DNA of 64,000 bases from Paraburkholderia eburnea (GTDB lineage Bacteria; Pseudomonadota; Gammaproteobacteria; Burkholderiales; Burkholderiaceae), in assembly GCF_002917095.1 (NCBI RefSeq), contig NZ_PQGA01000001.1, forward strand, positions 744,001-808,000, written 5' to 3'. Both the position numbers and the translations under genes were made by a program. A model generated the notes under the pieces. It saw only the letters and a list, made by a program, of their open reading frames with translations. It was not told the origin of the DNA and did not search any database. Of this stretch, positions 43,074-52,301 are shown piece by piece (position 1 is the first letter of the stretch; each line of letters begins with the position of its first letter).

Positions 43074-43370
43074 TTACAGCACGATCTTCACCATCGGATG
43101 GCCGGTGAGCGCGCGGTAAATATCGTCCAGATGCGCCTGGCTCGTCGTGCGCACCGTCACCGTGAGACCGATGTAGTTGCCGCCGCTCGACGGGCGCTTT
43201 TCGATGGTCGTTTCGTCGAAACCGCCGTCGAATTCGCGCAGCACCGCGATCATGGTCGATTCGAATTCCGGATGCGTCTTGCCCATCACCTTGATGGGGA
43301 AATCGCACGGGAATTCGATCAGCGATTCCCTGGCTTCGGCGCCAGCGCCGATCACTTGTGTTGCAGTCAT
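43074..43370 (-). CDS. DUF493 (YbeD-like) protein
   Basis: 98 aa. IEFPCDFPIKVMGKTHPEFE and GNYIGLTVTVRTTSQAHLDDIYRALTGHPMVKIVL match the DUF493/YbeD family, a small ACT-like fold of unknown regulatory role. In E. coli ybeD lies between dacA and lipB; here it keeps dacA on one side, but a LysR/DUF2917 pair separates it from lipB. Its start overlaps the aminotransferase stop by 4 bp (ATGA). Confidence 0.93.
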   Translation of the reverse strand: MTATQVIGAGAEARESLIEFPCDFPIKVMGKTHPEFESTMIAVLREFDGGFDETTIEKRPSSGGNYIGLTVTVRTTSQAHLDDIYRALTGHPMVKIVL

Positions 43371-44362
43371 TTTTCCACTTCCTGTAGCTTGGCTCGCCTG
43401 GCTCGCCGGCTTTCACGCACCGCACGCGCCTCATGCGCTTTCGCACGCTGATACGCCTCGTAGAGCGCGGCATAAACCGGCCCCGGTTTGCCGTTGCCCA
43501 CCGCTGCGCCGTCCAGCGCGACCACGGGCAAGATTTCCTTGGTCGCCGAGGATACCAGCAGTTCGTCGGCGTCACGCAGCGCCGCTTCGTCGATCTCGCG
43601 CGCTTCGAAGCGCAGGCCGCAGTCCAGCGCCAGCTCCTCGATCAGCCCATAGCGGATGCCTTCGAGAATCTTGTTGCTGCGCGGCGGCGCGTAGAGCGCG
43701 CCGTCCTTCACGACCCACACGTTCGACGACGACGCCTCGGTCACCCAGCCGTCGCGCAACTGGATCGTCTCGAACACGCCATGCTCGACGGCGTTCTGCG
43801 CCATCAGCACATTGCCGAGCAGCGAAGTCGCCTTGATATCGCAGTTCAGCCAGCGGCGATCTTCGGCCGTTACGCACGCCACGCCCGCCGCGCGCTGCGC
43901 GTCGCCGGGCATCACGAGCGGATTGACCATCACGAACACCGTGGGCGTGATACCGGCCGGAAACGCGTGGCCGCGCTTCGCGACACCGCGCGTCACCTGG
44001 ACATAGACGTTCGCATGTGCATCGCGCGCGAGCGCCCCCGCCGCTTCGTTCGCCTCGATCACGCGCGCGATCAGCGCGCGCCAGCCCGCTTCGTCAAACG
44101 GATTGGCGATGCCCACCTTGTCGAGCGAGCGCGCGAGCCGCGCGAGATGCTGGGCGATGCGAAACGGCACGCGCACCTTTTCCAGCGCACCGGACTCATC
44201 CCCGGCTTCGAGCACATAGACGGGCACCACCTCATAGATGCCGTCGCCGAAGATAAAGCCGCGGTCGAGCACCGGCACGCGCGCTTCGGAAAGCGGCGTG
44301 AGTTCGCCGTTGAGCCAGACGATGGGCTCGGCGGCTTCGTTCGTCGTCGAAGTCGGGGACAT
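43367..44362 (-). CDS. dat: D-amino acid aminotransferase (PLP class IV)
   Basis: 331 aa fold-type IV aminotransferase. VPVLDRGFIFGDGIYEVVPVY is the N-terminal family signature, the PLP lysine is in NCDIKATSLLGNVLMAQ, and TEASSSNVWVVKDG is the cofactor-binding loop. It makes D-glutamate or D-alanine, precursors of peptidoglycan, fitting its place next to dacA. The C-terminus has an Arg/Ala-rich extension. A branched-chain substrate is less likely. Confidence 0.92.
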   Translation of the reverse strand: MSPTSTTNEAAEPIVWLNGELTPLSEARVPVLDRGFIFGDGIYEVVPVYVLEAGDESGALEKVRVPFRIAQHLARLARSLDKVGIANPFDEAGWRALIARVIEANEAAGALARDAHANVYVQVTRGVAKRGHAFPAGITPTVFVMVNPLVMPGDAQRAAGVACVTAEDRRWLNCDIKATSLLGNVLMAQNAVEHGVFETIQLRDGWVTEASSSNVWVVKDGALYAPPRSNKILEGIRYGLIEELALDCGLRFEAREIDEAALRDADELLVSSATKEILPVVALDGAAVGNGKPGPVYAALYEAYQRAKAHEARAVRESRRARRAKLQEVEK

Positions 44363-44383
44363 GGGCGTCGGGTGGCTCGCGAA

Positions 44384-45586
44384 TTACTTCTTCTTGTTGA
44401 ACATGAGCATCAGCGAATCCCACACGCGGCCCACGATGCCGGCCTGCGGCACGGCGTCGAGCGCGACCAGCGGGAACTGCGCGAGCACCTTGCCGTCAGC
44501 GCCGACGAACTTCGCCGTGCCGACCTGCTGGCCGTTCGCGAGCGGCGCGATCAGCGGGCTGGTGATCTCGACCTGCGGCTTGGCCTTGTCGGCCGCGCCC
44601 TTCGGCAGCGTCACGTATTGATCCTTCTTCACGCCGACCTTCACGCTGTCCGCCGCGCCCTTGTACACGCGCGGCGTGGCGACGGCCTGGTTCGCGCCGT
44701 AGATGCGCGTGGTGTCGTAGGCGCTATAGCCGTAGTTGAGCATCTTCAGGCTGTCCTGCACCCGGTCGTGCTCTTTCTGCTCGCCCATCATCACCGAGAC
44801 CAGACGGCGATCGCCGCCGCCCGCCATCGGGCGCTTGGCCGATGCGATCAGGCAGTAGCCCGCGGCTTGCGTGTGGCCGGTCTTCAGACCGTCGACCGTC
44901 GGGTCGATCCACAGCAGGCGGTTGCGGTTCGGCTGCTTGATGTTGTTGTACTTGAACTCCTTCACCGAGAAGATGCTGTAGTACTCGGGATAGTCGCGAA
45001 TCAGGCGCGCGGACAGCGTGGCGAGGTCGCCGGCCGTCGTGTAGTGATTCGGGTCGGGCATCCCGTTCACGTCGGCGAAATGCGTGTGCGACATGCCGAG
45101 CTTCTGCGCTTCGGCGTTCATCATGTTGACGAAGTTCGACTCGCTGCCGCCGACCAGTTCGGCCAGCGCGATGGCCGCGTCGTTGCCCGACTGGATGATC
45201 ATGCCGTAGACGAGATCGTGCACGGACACCGGCTTGTTCGCCTCGATGAACATGCGCGATTCGTCGGTCTTCACGCGGCGCACGGCTTCGCTCGGCGTGA
45301 CGATCTGCTCCATCGAGATCTTCTTGGTCTGCAGCGCCTCGAACGTGAGGTACGCCGTCATCAGCTTGGTGAGCGAGGCGGGTTCGACACGCTCGTCAGC
45401 GTTGCCCGACGCGAGCACCTGGTTGGCGGTCGCGTCGACGAGCACCCACGAGCGCGCGTTCACTGCGGGCGGCGGCACCTGCGCGAAGGCCGATGCGCTC
45501 GCGAGCAGCGTGGCGCCGAGCGTGAGGGTACGAACGATGGAAGGGGAAACGAAAGAGGACTGTTGGCCGTTGGAGAGAAAACGCAT
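44384..45586 (-). CDS. dacA: D-alanyl-D-alanine carboxypeptidase (PBP5/PBP6 type)
   Basis: 400 aa from MRFLSNGQQS; an upstream ATG would put arginines ahead of the signal peptide. Signal peptide ends near ASAFA (residue 35). The penicillin-binding motifs are SLTK (Ser71, Lys74), SGN in IIQSGNDAAIA and KTG in VDGLKTGHTQAAG. The PBP5 C-terminal domain and an amphipathic membrane anchor (GRVWDSLMLMFNKKK) follow. It trims peptidoglycan pentapeptides in the periplasm. Confidence 0.96.
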   Translation of the reverse strand: MRFLSNGQQSSFVSPSIVRTLTLGATLLASASAFAQVPPPAVNARSWVLVDATANQVLASGNADERVEPASLTKLMTAYLTFEALQTKKISMEQIVTPSEAVRRVKTDESRMFIEANKPVSVHDLVYGMIIQSGNDAAIALAELVGGSESNFVNMMNAEAQKLGMSHTHFADVNGMPDPNHYTTAGDLATLSARLIRDYPEYYSIFSVKEFKYNNIKQPNRNRLLWIDPTVDGLKTGHTQAAGYCLIASAKRPMAGGGDRRLVSVMMGEQKEHDRVQDSLKMLNYGYSAYDTTRIYGANQAVATPRVYKGAADSVKVGVKKDQYVTLPKGAADKAKPQVEITSPLIAPLANGQQVGTAKFVGADGKVLAQFPLVALDAVPQAGIVGRVWDSLMLMFNKKK

Positions 45587-45933
45587 AGGTTCAGGTCGGA
45601 CGGGATTGGGGTCAGGACGAACGGTGCGCGCCATGCGGCGCACAGTCGGGTGAGCCGGAATGCGGCGCCTCGCTCACGCGCCTGAACTCAGTCCAGACGG
45701 GCGCGGCTGCCGCAAAAAGAGCGCTCATTATACGCGTCGCGTAGGGGCGATTTTTGTTGAAGCCGCACGTTTGCGCATACCTGTCGTGCATTTTTCACGC
45801 GTCGCGAATTATCCGCTCGTGTTTTTCGGTGTGCTTCTCAACTTTTTCTCAAGGTATTTCTGACGATCGCCTTCGCGCGGCAAACGCGCGCCTTGCAGCA
45901 GGCGCGCGCGGCGGCAACAACGTTTATCTACGC
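45587..45933. other. Intergenic region between the hydrolase gene and dacA (347 bp)
   Basis: No gene is supported. It contains the dacA upstream region and a short AT-richer patch near 45820-45860. Open frames here have no conserved features and poor starts. Confidence 0.6.
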
Positions 45934-46566
45934 TCAACGCCAGGCGTCGACGATGATGCGTTTGAGAACGTGCAGTTTGCGGTGCAGGAAGTGTTCCGCC
46001 CCCGGAATCACGACGATCGGCAATTCCTGCTCGCGCGCCCATTCGTACACCGAGAGAATCGGCACGGTGTCGTCGAGTTCGCCATGAATCACGAGCGTGT
46101 CCTCGCGCACGGGCGCGACTTCCCAGCGGCTCGCCGCCGTGCCGACGAACACCATGCGCTCGATTTCGCCGCCTGCTTCCTGATAGCGCTTCGCGACGTG
46201 CGAGAGCACGAAGGTGCCGAACGAAAAGCCCGCGAGCACCAGCGGCACGTCGCCCTGCCCCGGCTGCGCGCGCATGTAACCGAGCAGTTCGAGCAGATCG
46301 TCCTGCTCGCCGATGCCGTTGTCGTGCGTGCCGTCCGTCGTGCCCACGCCGCGAAAATTCGAGCGATACGTCACGTAGCCCAGTTGCACGAGCGTGCGCG
46401 CGAGCGTCTGCGCGACCTTGTTGTCCATCGTGCCGCCAAAGAGCGGATGCGGGTGCGCCACGAGCGCGATGCCGCGCACGGGCGTGCCCGCGTCCGGCCG
46501 GTCGAGTGCGCATTCGATCTTGCCGACGGGACCGTCGATATGAAACTTCTCGGTTTGTGCGTTCAT
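45934..46566 (-). CDS. Alpha/beta hydrolase
   Basis: 210 aa. ALVAHPHPLFGGTMDNKV is the oxyanion region, the nucleophile is Ser115 in LAGFSFGTFV, the acid is in HGELDDTVP and the histidine in PGAEHFLH. This matches a compact family of bacterial hydrolases of unknown substrate often next to a ferredoxin-like gene. It follows that gene by 38 bp on the same strand. Confidence 0.88.
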   Translation of the reverse strand: MNAQTEKFHIDGPVGKIECALDRPDAGTPVRGIALVAHPHPLFGGTMDNKVAQTLARTLVQLGYVTYRSNFRGVGTTDGTHDNGIGEQDDLLELLGYMRAQPGQGDVPLVLAGFSFGTFVLSHVAKRYQEAGGEIERMVFVGTAASRWEVAPVREDTLVIHGELDDTVPILSVYEWAREQELPIVVIPGAEHFLHRKLHVLKRIIVDAWR

Positions 46567-46604
46567 CGTTCTGCGGTTTTTACGTTTTGCGGGCTGAGCA
46601 AGGA

Positions 46605-46940
46605 TCAGACATCCTGGCGGTCGATCAGCAGACGCTCGACCACCTGGCCGTTCTGCAGATGCGAAACGACGATCTCGTCGATATCGCTTTCGTCGATGTA
46701 GGTGTACCAGGTGCCTTCGGGATACACCACCACGACCGGGCCTTCCTCGCAGCGGTCGAGGCAGCCCGCCTTGTTGATGCGCACCTGGCCCGGACCCGCG
46801 AGGCCCAGTTGCTTGACGCGCTTTTTCGCGTATTCCTGCATCGCCTGGGCGTTGCAGTTCGCGCAGCTCGGCCGCTCGGCGCCGGGATCGCGCTGGTTCA
46901 GGCAGAAGAAGACGTGGTGCTTGTAGAAGGAATCGGTCAT
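46605..46940 (-). CDS. Thioredoxin-like [2Fe-2S] ferredoxin
   Basis: 111 aa from MTDSFYKHHVFFCLNQRD. Cysteines 13, 26 or 29, 60 and 64 fit the C-x12-C ... C-x3-C ligand pattern of thioredoxin-like ferredoxins (KAGCLDRCEEGPVVVVYPEGTWY). An electron-transfer role is inferred. A longer frame to 46985 has no conserved leader. Confidence 0.92.
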   Translation of the reverse strand: MTDSFYKHHVFFCLNQRDPGAERPSCANCNAQAMQEYAKKRVKQLGLAGPGQVRINKAGCLDRCEEGPVVVVYPEGTWYTYIDESDIDEIVVSHLQNGQVVERLLIDRQDV

Positions 46941-47152
46941 GGCGTGGGTACCGGTGGGGACGGGTCTGGCCGCAAGGTCGATCAAGCTCGACCAGGCTCG
47001 CGCGGCGCGGCCTGCGCGATGCTGCGGCTGCCTGTCAGAGAGAGGTCAATGAAGGGACGTCGCCGATTATAACGAGCGCGGCGCGATCGTTCCCGGCCTG
47101 GCGCGGGCGTTGCAGCTTGCTGCATTGGTCCCGTTGCGGCCTCGTTGCAACC

Positions 47153-48379
47153 TCATTCCTGCCGCGTTCGCGCGCGCCGGGCGAGCCATGCGCGCTCGAG
47201 CGAAAACGCCGTCCAGCCGAGCGCGGCCCACGGCCAGATCCAGGCGAGCCAGCGCGCCAGGCCGTTGAAATGCAGATAGCGGCCCTGGCGCCAGTCGGCC
47301 AGCACGACATCGAAATAGGGATTCACAGGCAGCAGATTCACCAGCACGAGCGCGACCGCCAGCGCCGCCGTGGCCGCCGCCGCGCGTGCCGTGCGCGGCA
47401 GACGCAGCGCCAGAAAAGCGGCGAGCGTGCCCCAGACGAGGCCCGCGAGCGCGCCCGGCGTCGCCCAGTCGAACAGCAGGCCGCTTTGCGACTGCAGGAA
47501 GGTCGCGCCCGCCTTCACCACCACCGTGGCCGCGAGCAGCAGCACGATGAGCCGCGCACGCGGCGCGCGCTCGCGCATCGACAGCGAGGCGAAGGCCGCC
47601 GCGCCGAACAGATTCAGCATCGTCACGAGCGCTTCCCAGTCGCTCTCGGGCAGGCGCGCGGCGAGCGCATCGGGCAACACGCGCAGATGCCAGCCGGCGG
47701 GCGTCCACGCGAGCACGGCATCCTGCATCGACGCGTCGAAGCGCTGCCAGATCGCGCGCGGCCAGTCGCCCATGCCGAACAGGCGCGGCGCGGGAAACAT
47801 CGTCGCGAACGGCCAGAGCGCGGCCAGCACCATCAGCGCTCCGGCATCGCGCTCGAACCAGCGAAAGCGCAGCCGCCGCAGGAAGCCGCGCTCCAGCAGC
47901 GCGCCCGTGAACGGCGCCGCCAGCGCCGCGCCGAGCAGCGCGCCGAACGCATTGGTGGCGAGATCGAGATTCGAGGCGACGCGCGTGGGCAAATACGTCT
48001 GCACCGCCTCCATGACGCTTGAAAGCAGCGTGCCGCCGAGCGTCGCCAGCGCGACCGCCCGCAGCCCACGGCAGCGCGGCCATACCGCGAGCACCGCCAG
48101 CGCCCCGAACGGCATATAGCCGAGCACGTTGGTGATGACGTCGAAAGCGGTCCAGTAGCGCGGAAAGGGATCGCCAAGGTACGCAAACGGCCCCAGGCCG
48201 AGCGAGCGCCAGCCCGAGAACGGATACCAGGACCCGTAGACGATCAGCGCGGCGTAAAGCGCCAACGACTGCCGCGAGAGCGTGGAGGCGTGGCGCGGCA
48301 GCACCTCGGGCGCGCGGGCTTCGCGATCGCCGCTCGGTGAAATATCGGGGGGTGGACGGGAAGCGCTGTCGCCGCTCAT
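47153..48379 (-). CDS. VanZ-family membrane protein
   Basis: 408 aa with about ten membrane helices. The N-terminal half has the VanZ pattern: YGSWYPFSGW, DVITNVLGYMPFGALAVL and the glutamate-containing LSSVMEAVQTYLPTRVASNLDLATNAFGALLG. VanZ proteins have been tied to teicoplanin resistance in Gram-positives, but the role in proteobacteria is unknown. It is 48 bp downstream of the MCE lipoprotein gene and on its strand, so a link to envelope lipid traffic is possible. Confidence 0.88.
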   Translation of the reverse strand: MSGDSASRPPPDISPSGDREARAPEVLPRHASTLSRQSLALYAALIVYGSWYPFSGWRSLGLGPFAYLGDPFPRYWTAFDVITNVLGYMPFGALAVLAVWPRCRGLRAVALATLGGTLLSSVMEAVQTYLPTRVASNLDLATNAFGALLGAALAAPFTGALLERGFLRRLRFRWFERDAGALMVLAALWPFATMFPAPRLFGMGDWPRAIWQRFDASMQDAVLAWTPAGWHLRVLPDALAARLPESDWEALVTMLNLFGAAAFASLSMRERAPRARLIVLLLAATVVVKAGATFLQSQSGLLFDWATPGALAGLVWGTLAAFLALRLPRTARAAAATAALAVALVLVNLLPVNPYFDVVLADWRQGRYLHFNGLARWLAWIWPWAALGWTAFSLERAWLARRARTRQE

Positions 48380-48427
48380 TTCACTGCTCTTGCCGCAGCC
48401 CGCCGCACGCGGCGGGCAAGGCGTACC

Positions 48428-49078
48428 TCAAGGCGTGCCGGCGAACGACTGCACGCTCAGCCACGCGCCGACCTGGCCCGCGAAATCGTCGCTTGCCGCG
48501 CGCAGCGCCGCTGCGCCGCCTGCCGCATCGGGCGAGCCAGCCGGGGCGCGCGCAACAAACGAGCGCTGCGCGATCACCTTGCCGCCCTGCATGAGCGTCG
48601 CGCGCGCGGCCAGCACGCCGGAGCTGGAAGTCGAACTGTCGAACACCTGTTCGAACTGGGTCAGCTCGACCTTGAGCATGGGCGCGGGCACGGCGTCGGC
48701 GCCCGAGAGCACCGTCGCGCGCGAGGACAGCGAGGTGCGCAGACGCAGCGTGAGCAGGCGCGCGGGCGACATGGTCCAGCGGCTGTTGGCGTAGCGGCTT
48801 TCGCGCTGGGCGTCGCCGCTGATGCGATAGAGGATGCCGTCGTTATCGAGCGGCGGCGGCGCGCTCACTTCAAGGATCTTGAGCGGCGGCAACGACGGCG
48901 ACCCGGGCGGCGCGGCCTGGGCTTCGAGCGGCCCGAGGTCGTAGCGGATATCCGAGAGCGCGGCCTGGTTGCCCGCGCACGCCGCGACCAGCGTGCCGAC
49001 AGCGCCGATGGCGAGCGCCGCCAGCAAGACGCGGCCAAGGCTGAAAAGCGGGCGTAACGAAGTGGCTTGGCGTGACAT
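48428..49078 (-). CDS. MCE-transporter auxiliary lipoprotein (PqiC/ABC_trans_aux type)
   Basis: 216 aa from MSRQATSLRPLFSLG. Signal ends in lipobox LVAAC (Cys34). The mature domain has IRYDLGPLEAQ, PPLDNDGILYRI and RWTMSPARLLTLRLRTSLS, typical of the PqiC-like proteins that form the outer-membrane end of MCE lipid bridges. It follows the MCE gene by 76 bp. Confidence 0.88.
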   Translation of the reverse strand: MSRQATSLRPLFSLGRVLLAALAIGAVGTLVAACAGNQAALSDIRYDLGPLEAQAAPPGSPSLPPLKILEVSAPPPLDNDGILYRISGDAQRESRYANSRWTMSPARLLTLRLRTSLSSRATVLSGADAVPAPMLKVELTQFEQVFDSSTSSSGVLAARATLMQGGKVIAQRSFVARAPAGSPDAAGGAAALRAASDDFAGQVGAWLSVQSFAGTP

Positions 49079-49154
49079 GACGATTCCTTCTGTGTGCTGC
49101 GCTGTGTGCTGCGGATGGCGACTTGCGGCCTGGGTTGCTGCGGCCCGGCGACGG

Positions 49155-50120
49155 CTACTTTCCCGCCGCGCCCGCAGGCCACGAAAAGCCCGGCTCGCCC
49201 GGCCCCGGCGCGGGCAGCGGCGCGCCGCCGAACAGCAGACTGCGCGGGCTGGTCGTGAAGGTGCCCGCCGCACGGTCCACCGAACGCATCGCGGAGCGCA
49301 CATCGTCGGTCAGCGAATCGACGCGCGGCAGCGTGTCGTAGCCCACGCGCGCGGAAAGCTCCTGAATCGACTCGTTGATCGACGCCAGCGCCTGCCCCGT
49401 CTGCTGCGCCGCCGTGCCGGCCTTGTTCAGGTTGACCTGGAACGGGCCGTCCGGGCGATTCACCATGGTGATGAGCTGGTTGGTCGATTGCAGCGTCTTC
49501 TGCAGATCGGCGACCGCGCCCGGCAGGCGCTGCGTCGTCGGCTGCAGTTGCTGCGCGAGCACGTTCACGCTGCTCGCGGCCTGCTGCAGGGTCGCGACGG
49601 TCGCCATCACCTGCTTGCGGTTGTCTTCGCTGAGCATCTGATCGACGTCGCTGGCGATATTGTCGAGCTTGCGCAGCAGCGCGTCGCCGCGTCGCTGGAG
49701 TTGGTCGAGCAGACCGGGGCGCAGCGGAATCTCGGCGATGTTCTTGTCCGACGACGGCAGCGGCGAAAGATCGAGATTGTTATCGTCGAGTTGCACGAAG
49801 GCGATGCCCGTCACGCCCTGGAGCGCGAGCGTGCCGAAGGTCGAGCGCGTCATCGGCGCTTTCTGGTCGATCAGCACGCGGATGCGGATCTGGCCCGGAT
49901 GGTTCGCGTCGAACTGGATCGACTGCACCTTGCCCACGTCGATGCCGCGATAGCGCACGGCCGCGTCCGGATAAAGCCCCGTCACGCTGGTGTGCGAGAT
50001 CAGGTCGTAGGGCACGCGCACCCGATGATCGGCGCTGAAGAAGAAGACCGCCAGCGCGATCGCCGCCAGCAGGCCGATCGTGAAGAGACCGGCCCAGAAC
50101 GCATGCGGTTTGTTTTCCAT
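49155..50120 (-). CDS. MCE-domain substrate-binding protein (MlaD-like)
   Basis: 321 aa. One N-terminal membrane helix (about 9-28) and a single MCE domain (about 38-115, with VTGLYPDAAVRYRGIDVGKVQSI and GVTGIAFVQLDD) are followed by a long alpha-helical, coiled-coil-prone region with many Gln and Leu. Such proteins form hexameric rings or tubes carrying lipids across the periplasm. It is third in the permease-ATPase-MCE-lipoprotein operon. Confidence 0.94.
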   Translation of the reverse strand: MENKPHAFWAGLFTIGLLAAIALAVFFFSADHRVRVPYDLISHTSVTGLYPDAAVRYRGIDVGKVQSIQFDANHPGQIRIRVLIDQKAPMTRSTFGTLALQGVTGIAFVQLDDNNLDLSPLPSSDKNIAEIPLRPGLLDQLQRRGDALLRKLDNIASDVDQMLSEDNRKQVMATVATLQQAASSVNVLAQQLQPTTQRLPGAVADLQKTLQSTNQLITMVNRPDGPFQVNLNKAGTAAQQTGQALASINESIQELSARVGYDTLPRVDSLTDDVRSAMRSVDRAAGTFTTSPRSLLFGGAPLPAPGPGEPGFSWPAGAAGK

Positions 50121-50208
50121 CGTCAGATTTCCTCGTTGACGGCTATTTCGATGGCTGCGGCCGCTCCCCGCCCCAACACACTCAATACGCTCAACACGCC
50201 CGTCATGT

Positions 50209-51135
50209 TCAACATGGCTTCACGCCGACCGACGCCGGCGCGAGCGCCGCCGCAGGCAGTTTCGCGCGGCGCTCGGGCGGCAGCGCCTGCAGCGCGCGCC
50301 GTCCGCGCATGCCCAGAAAGTATTCGCGGATAAACGGATCGTCCACGCAGGCCGCCTCCTCCACGGGCGCGGCGACCAGCACCTTGCGCTCGGCCAGCAC
50401 GGCCACGCGCGTGGACAGCGCGACCATCGCGTCCAGATCGTGCGTGACGAGCACGACCGTCAGGCCCAGCGCCCGGTGCAGCGTGCTGATCAGTTCCACC
50501 ACTTCGTCCGACGAGCGCGGGTCGAGACCCGCCGTCGGTTCGTCGAGAAACAGCAGCTCCGGCTCCAGCACGATCGCGCGCGCCAGGCCCACGCGCTTGA
50601 CCATGCCGCCCGACAGCGCCGCCGGCATCTTGGAGGCGTGCTTGCACGGCAGGCCCACCATCTCCAGCTTGAGCATCACGATTTCGCGCAGCAGATCGGC
50701 AGGCACCTTGCCAAGCTCGCGCACCGGCTGCGCGATGTTGTCGAACACCGACAGCGACGAGAACAGCGCGCCGTGCTGGAACAGCATGCCCGTGCGCGTG
50801 CGCATGAGGCGCGCGCGCTCCGGCTCGATCGTCGCAATGTCCTCGCCGAACATCTTGATCGTGCCGGAAGTCGGCTTTTCCAGCCCGAGAATCTGGCGCA
50901 CGAGCGTGGTCTTGCCCGACCCGGAGCCGCCCACGATGGTGACGATCTCGCCGCGCCGGATATCCAGGTTCAGATGCTGATGGACGATGTTGCGCCCATA
51001 GCGTTTGGTGAGATTGCGCACCTCGATGATCGGCTCGCCGATGGCCGGCAACGGCAGGTCTTCCACCGCTTTCCTGAGCGGCGTGCTCATCGCGCCCGTC
51101 GTGCTGACCGTACTCATCGCGCCCAACGTACTCAT
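50209..51135 (-). CDS. ABC transporter ATPase of the MCE system (MlaF-like)
   Basis: 308 aa; the ATG overlaps the permease stop by 4 bp. Walker A GGSGSGKTT, signature ALSGGMVKRVGLARAI, Walker B LLFLDEPTAGLDP and the H-loop VTHDLD are all present; ALSGGMVKR is typical of MCE-linked ATPases. The N-terminus repeats MST three times (MSTLGAMSTVSTTGAMST), giving three in-frame possible starts. It powers lipid transport by the partner permease. Confidence 0.95.
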   Translation of the reverse strand: MSTLGAMSTVSTTGAMSTPLRKAVEDLPLPAIGEPIIEVRNLTKRYGRNIVHQHLNLDIRRGEIVTIVGGSGSGKTTLVRQILGLEKPTSGTIKMFGEDIATIEPERARLMRTRTGMLFQHGALFSSLSVFDNIAQPVRELGKVPADLLREIVMLKLEMVGLPCKHASKMPAALSGGMVKRVGLARAIVLEPELLFLDEPTAGLDPRSSDEVVELISTLHRALGLTVVLVTHDLDAMVALSTRVAVLAERKVLVAAPVEEAACVDDPFIREYFLGMRGRRALQALPPERRAKLPAAALAPASVGVKPC

Positions 51136-52301
51136 GACAGCCCCACGTTCTGGAACAGGATGGCGAACACGGCGTCGGCGAGGATCACGATGGTGATCGA
51201 GGTCACGACCGAGGTGGTCGTGCCTTCGCCGAGACTCTGCGAATTCGCCTTGATCCGAAAGCCGAAGTGACAGCCGACGATACCCACCAGCATGCCGAAC
51301 GCCACCCCCTTGCCAAGGCCGATCCAGAGATTCGCGATCGGCACCACGCCCGGCAGCGAACGGATAAACCACGACATGTCGATGCCGAGCACGGCCTTGG
51401 CCGCGAGCGCGCCGCCGAGCAGCGCGATGATATCGGTCCAGATCACCAGCAGCGGCATGGCCACGCCCAGCGCGATCACGCGCGGCAGGATCAGGCGCAG
51501 CCCGTGCGAGATGCCCATCACGCGCATGGCGTCGAGTTCCTCGGTCACGCGCATCACGCCGATCTGCGCCGTGATCGCCGAGCCGGAGCGCCCGGCCACG
51601 AGAATCGCCGCCAGCACCGGACCCAGTTCGCGGATCACCGCGAGGCCCAGGATGTTGACGATGAACTGGTTCGCGCCGAAGAGCCGAAGCTGCTGCGCGG
51701 ACAGATACGACAGCACGATGCCGATCAGGAACGCCACCATCGCCGTGATCGGCAACGCGCGCGCCCCTGCGTTATAGACGTTCGCCGAGATCTCCACCCA
51801 CGGCGTGGCCTTGGGCCTGCGCAGGATGAAGAGCAGATCGAGCACCACGCGCCCGAGCATCGACAGGCCGCCGTACAGATGATCCCAGAACGAAAAGATG
51901 CCGAGGCCGAGCTGCGTGACGGGATCGACGTGCACCACGCGTTCGACTGGCTCGCGCACCGAATCGAGCAGTGCGATGCGCTCGAAGATGTCGCGCTGGG
52001 TGTCCGAGAGCGCGACCAGATCGGCGGGCAGCTTGTGGCCCCAGAAGCGCCAGAGCGCCTGGCCGCCCACGTGATCCATGCGCTCGACGTTCGACAGATC
52101 CCACTGGCCGATGCGCTCGCCGGCCAGCGCGCGCAGCCGGCGCACCGCGCCGCCCTGTTCGCGGTCGCGCGCGAGCGCAAGCGCAGTCCACTGGCCGGAC
52201 AGGCGCACGATTTTTCCCTGGTTGCCGGCCGCGATATCGAGGCCGGGCGGTGTCTCTTGAGTCAAGGCGGGGCGCTCGGGCGGGGAGAGATGATCAGTCA
52301 T
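51132..52301 (-). CDS. MlaE-family permease with N-terminal STAS-like domain
   Basis: 389 aa from MTDHLSPPERPAL. Residues about 25-120 form a STAS-like soluble domain (VRLSGQWTALALA ... WDLSNVERMDHVGGQALWRFWG), followed by the MlaE permease fold (VIRELGPVLAAILVAGRSGSAITAQIGVMRVTEELDAM). In the E. coli Mla system the STAS protein MlaB is separate; here it is fused to the permease. It is first in the MCE operon. Confidence 0.94.
   Translation of the reverse strand: MTDHLSPPERPALTQETPPGLDIAAGNQGKIVRLSGQWTALALARDREQGGAVRRLRALAGERIGQWDLSNVERMDHVGGQALWRFWGHKLPADLVALSDTQRDIFERIALLDSVREPVERVVHVDPVTQLGLGIFSFWDHLYGGLSMLGRVVLDLLFILRRPKATPWVEISANVYNAGARALPITAMVAFLIGIVLSYLSAQQLRLFGANQFIVNILGLAVIRELGPVLAAILVAGRSGSAITAQIGVMRVTEELDAMRVMGISHGLRLILPRVIALGVAMPLLVIWTDIIALLGGALAAKAVLGIDMSWFIRSLPGVVPIANLWIGLGKGVAFGMLVGIVGCHFGFRIKANSQSLGEGTTTSVVTSITIVILADAVFAILFQNVGLS

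Noticed and set aside
48250..48275. GGCGTAAAGCGCCAACGACTG, similar to the hairpin core
   Set aside because: It lies inside the VanZ coding region and lacks the outer CCAG/CTGG arms, so it is probably coincidence.
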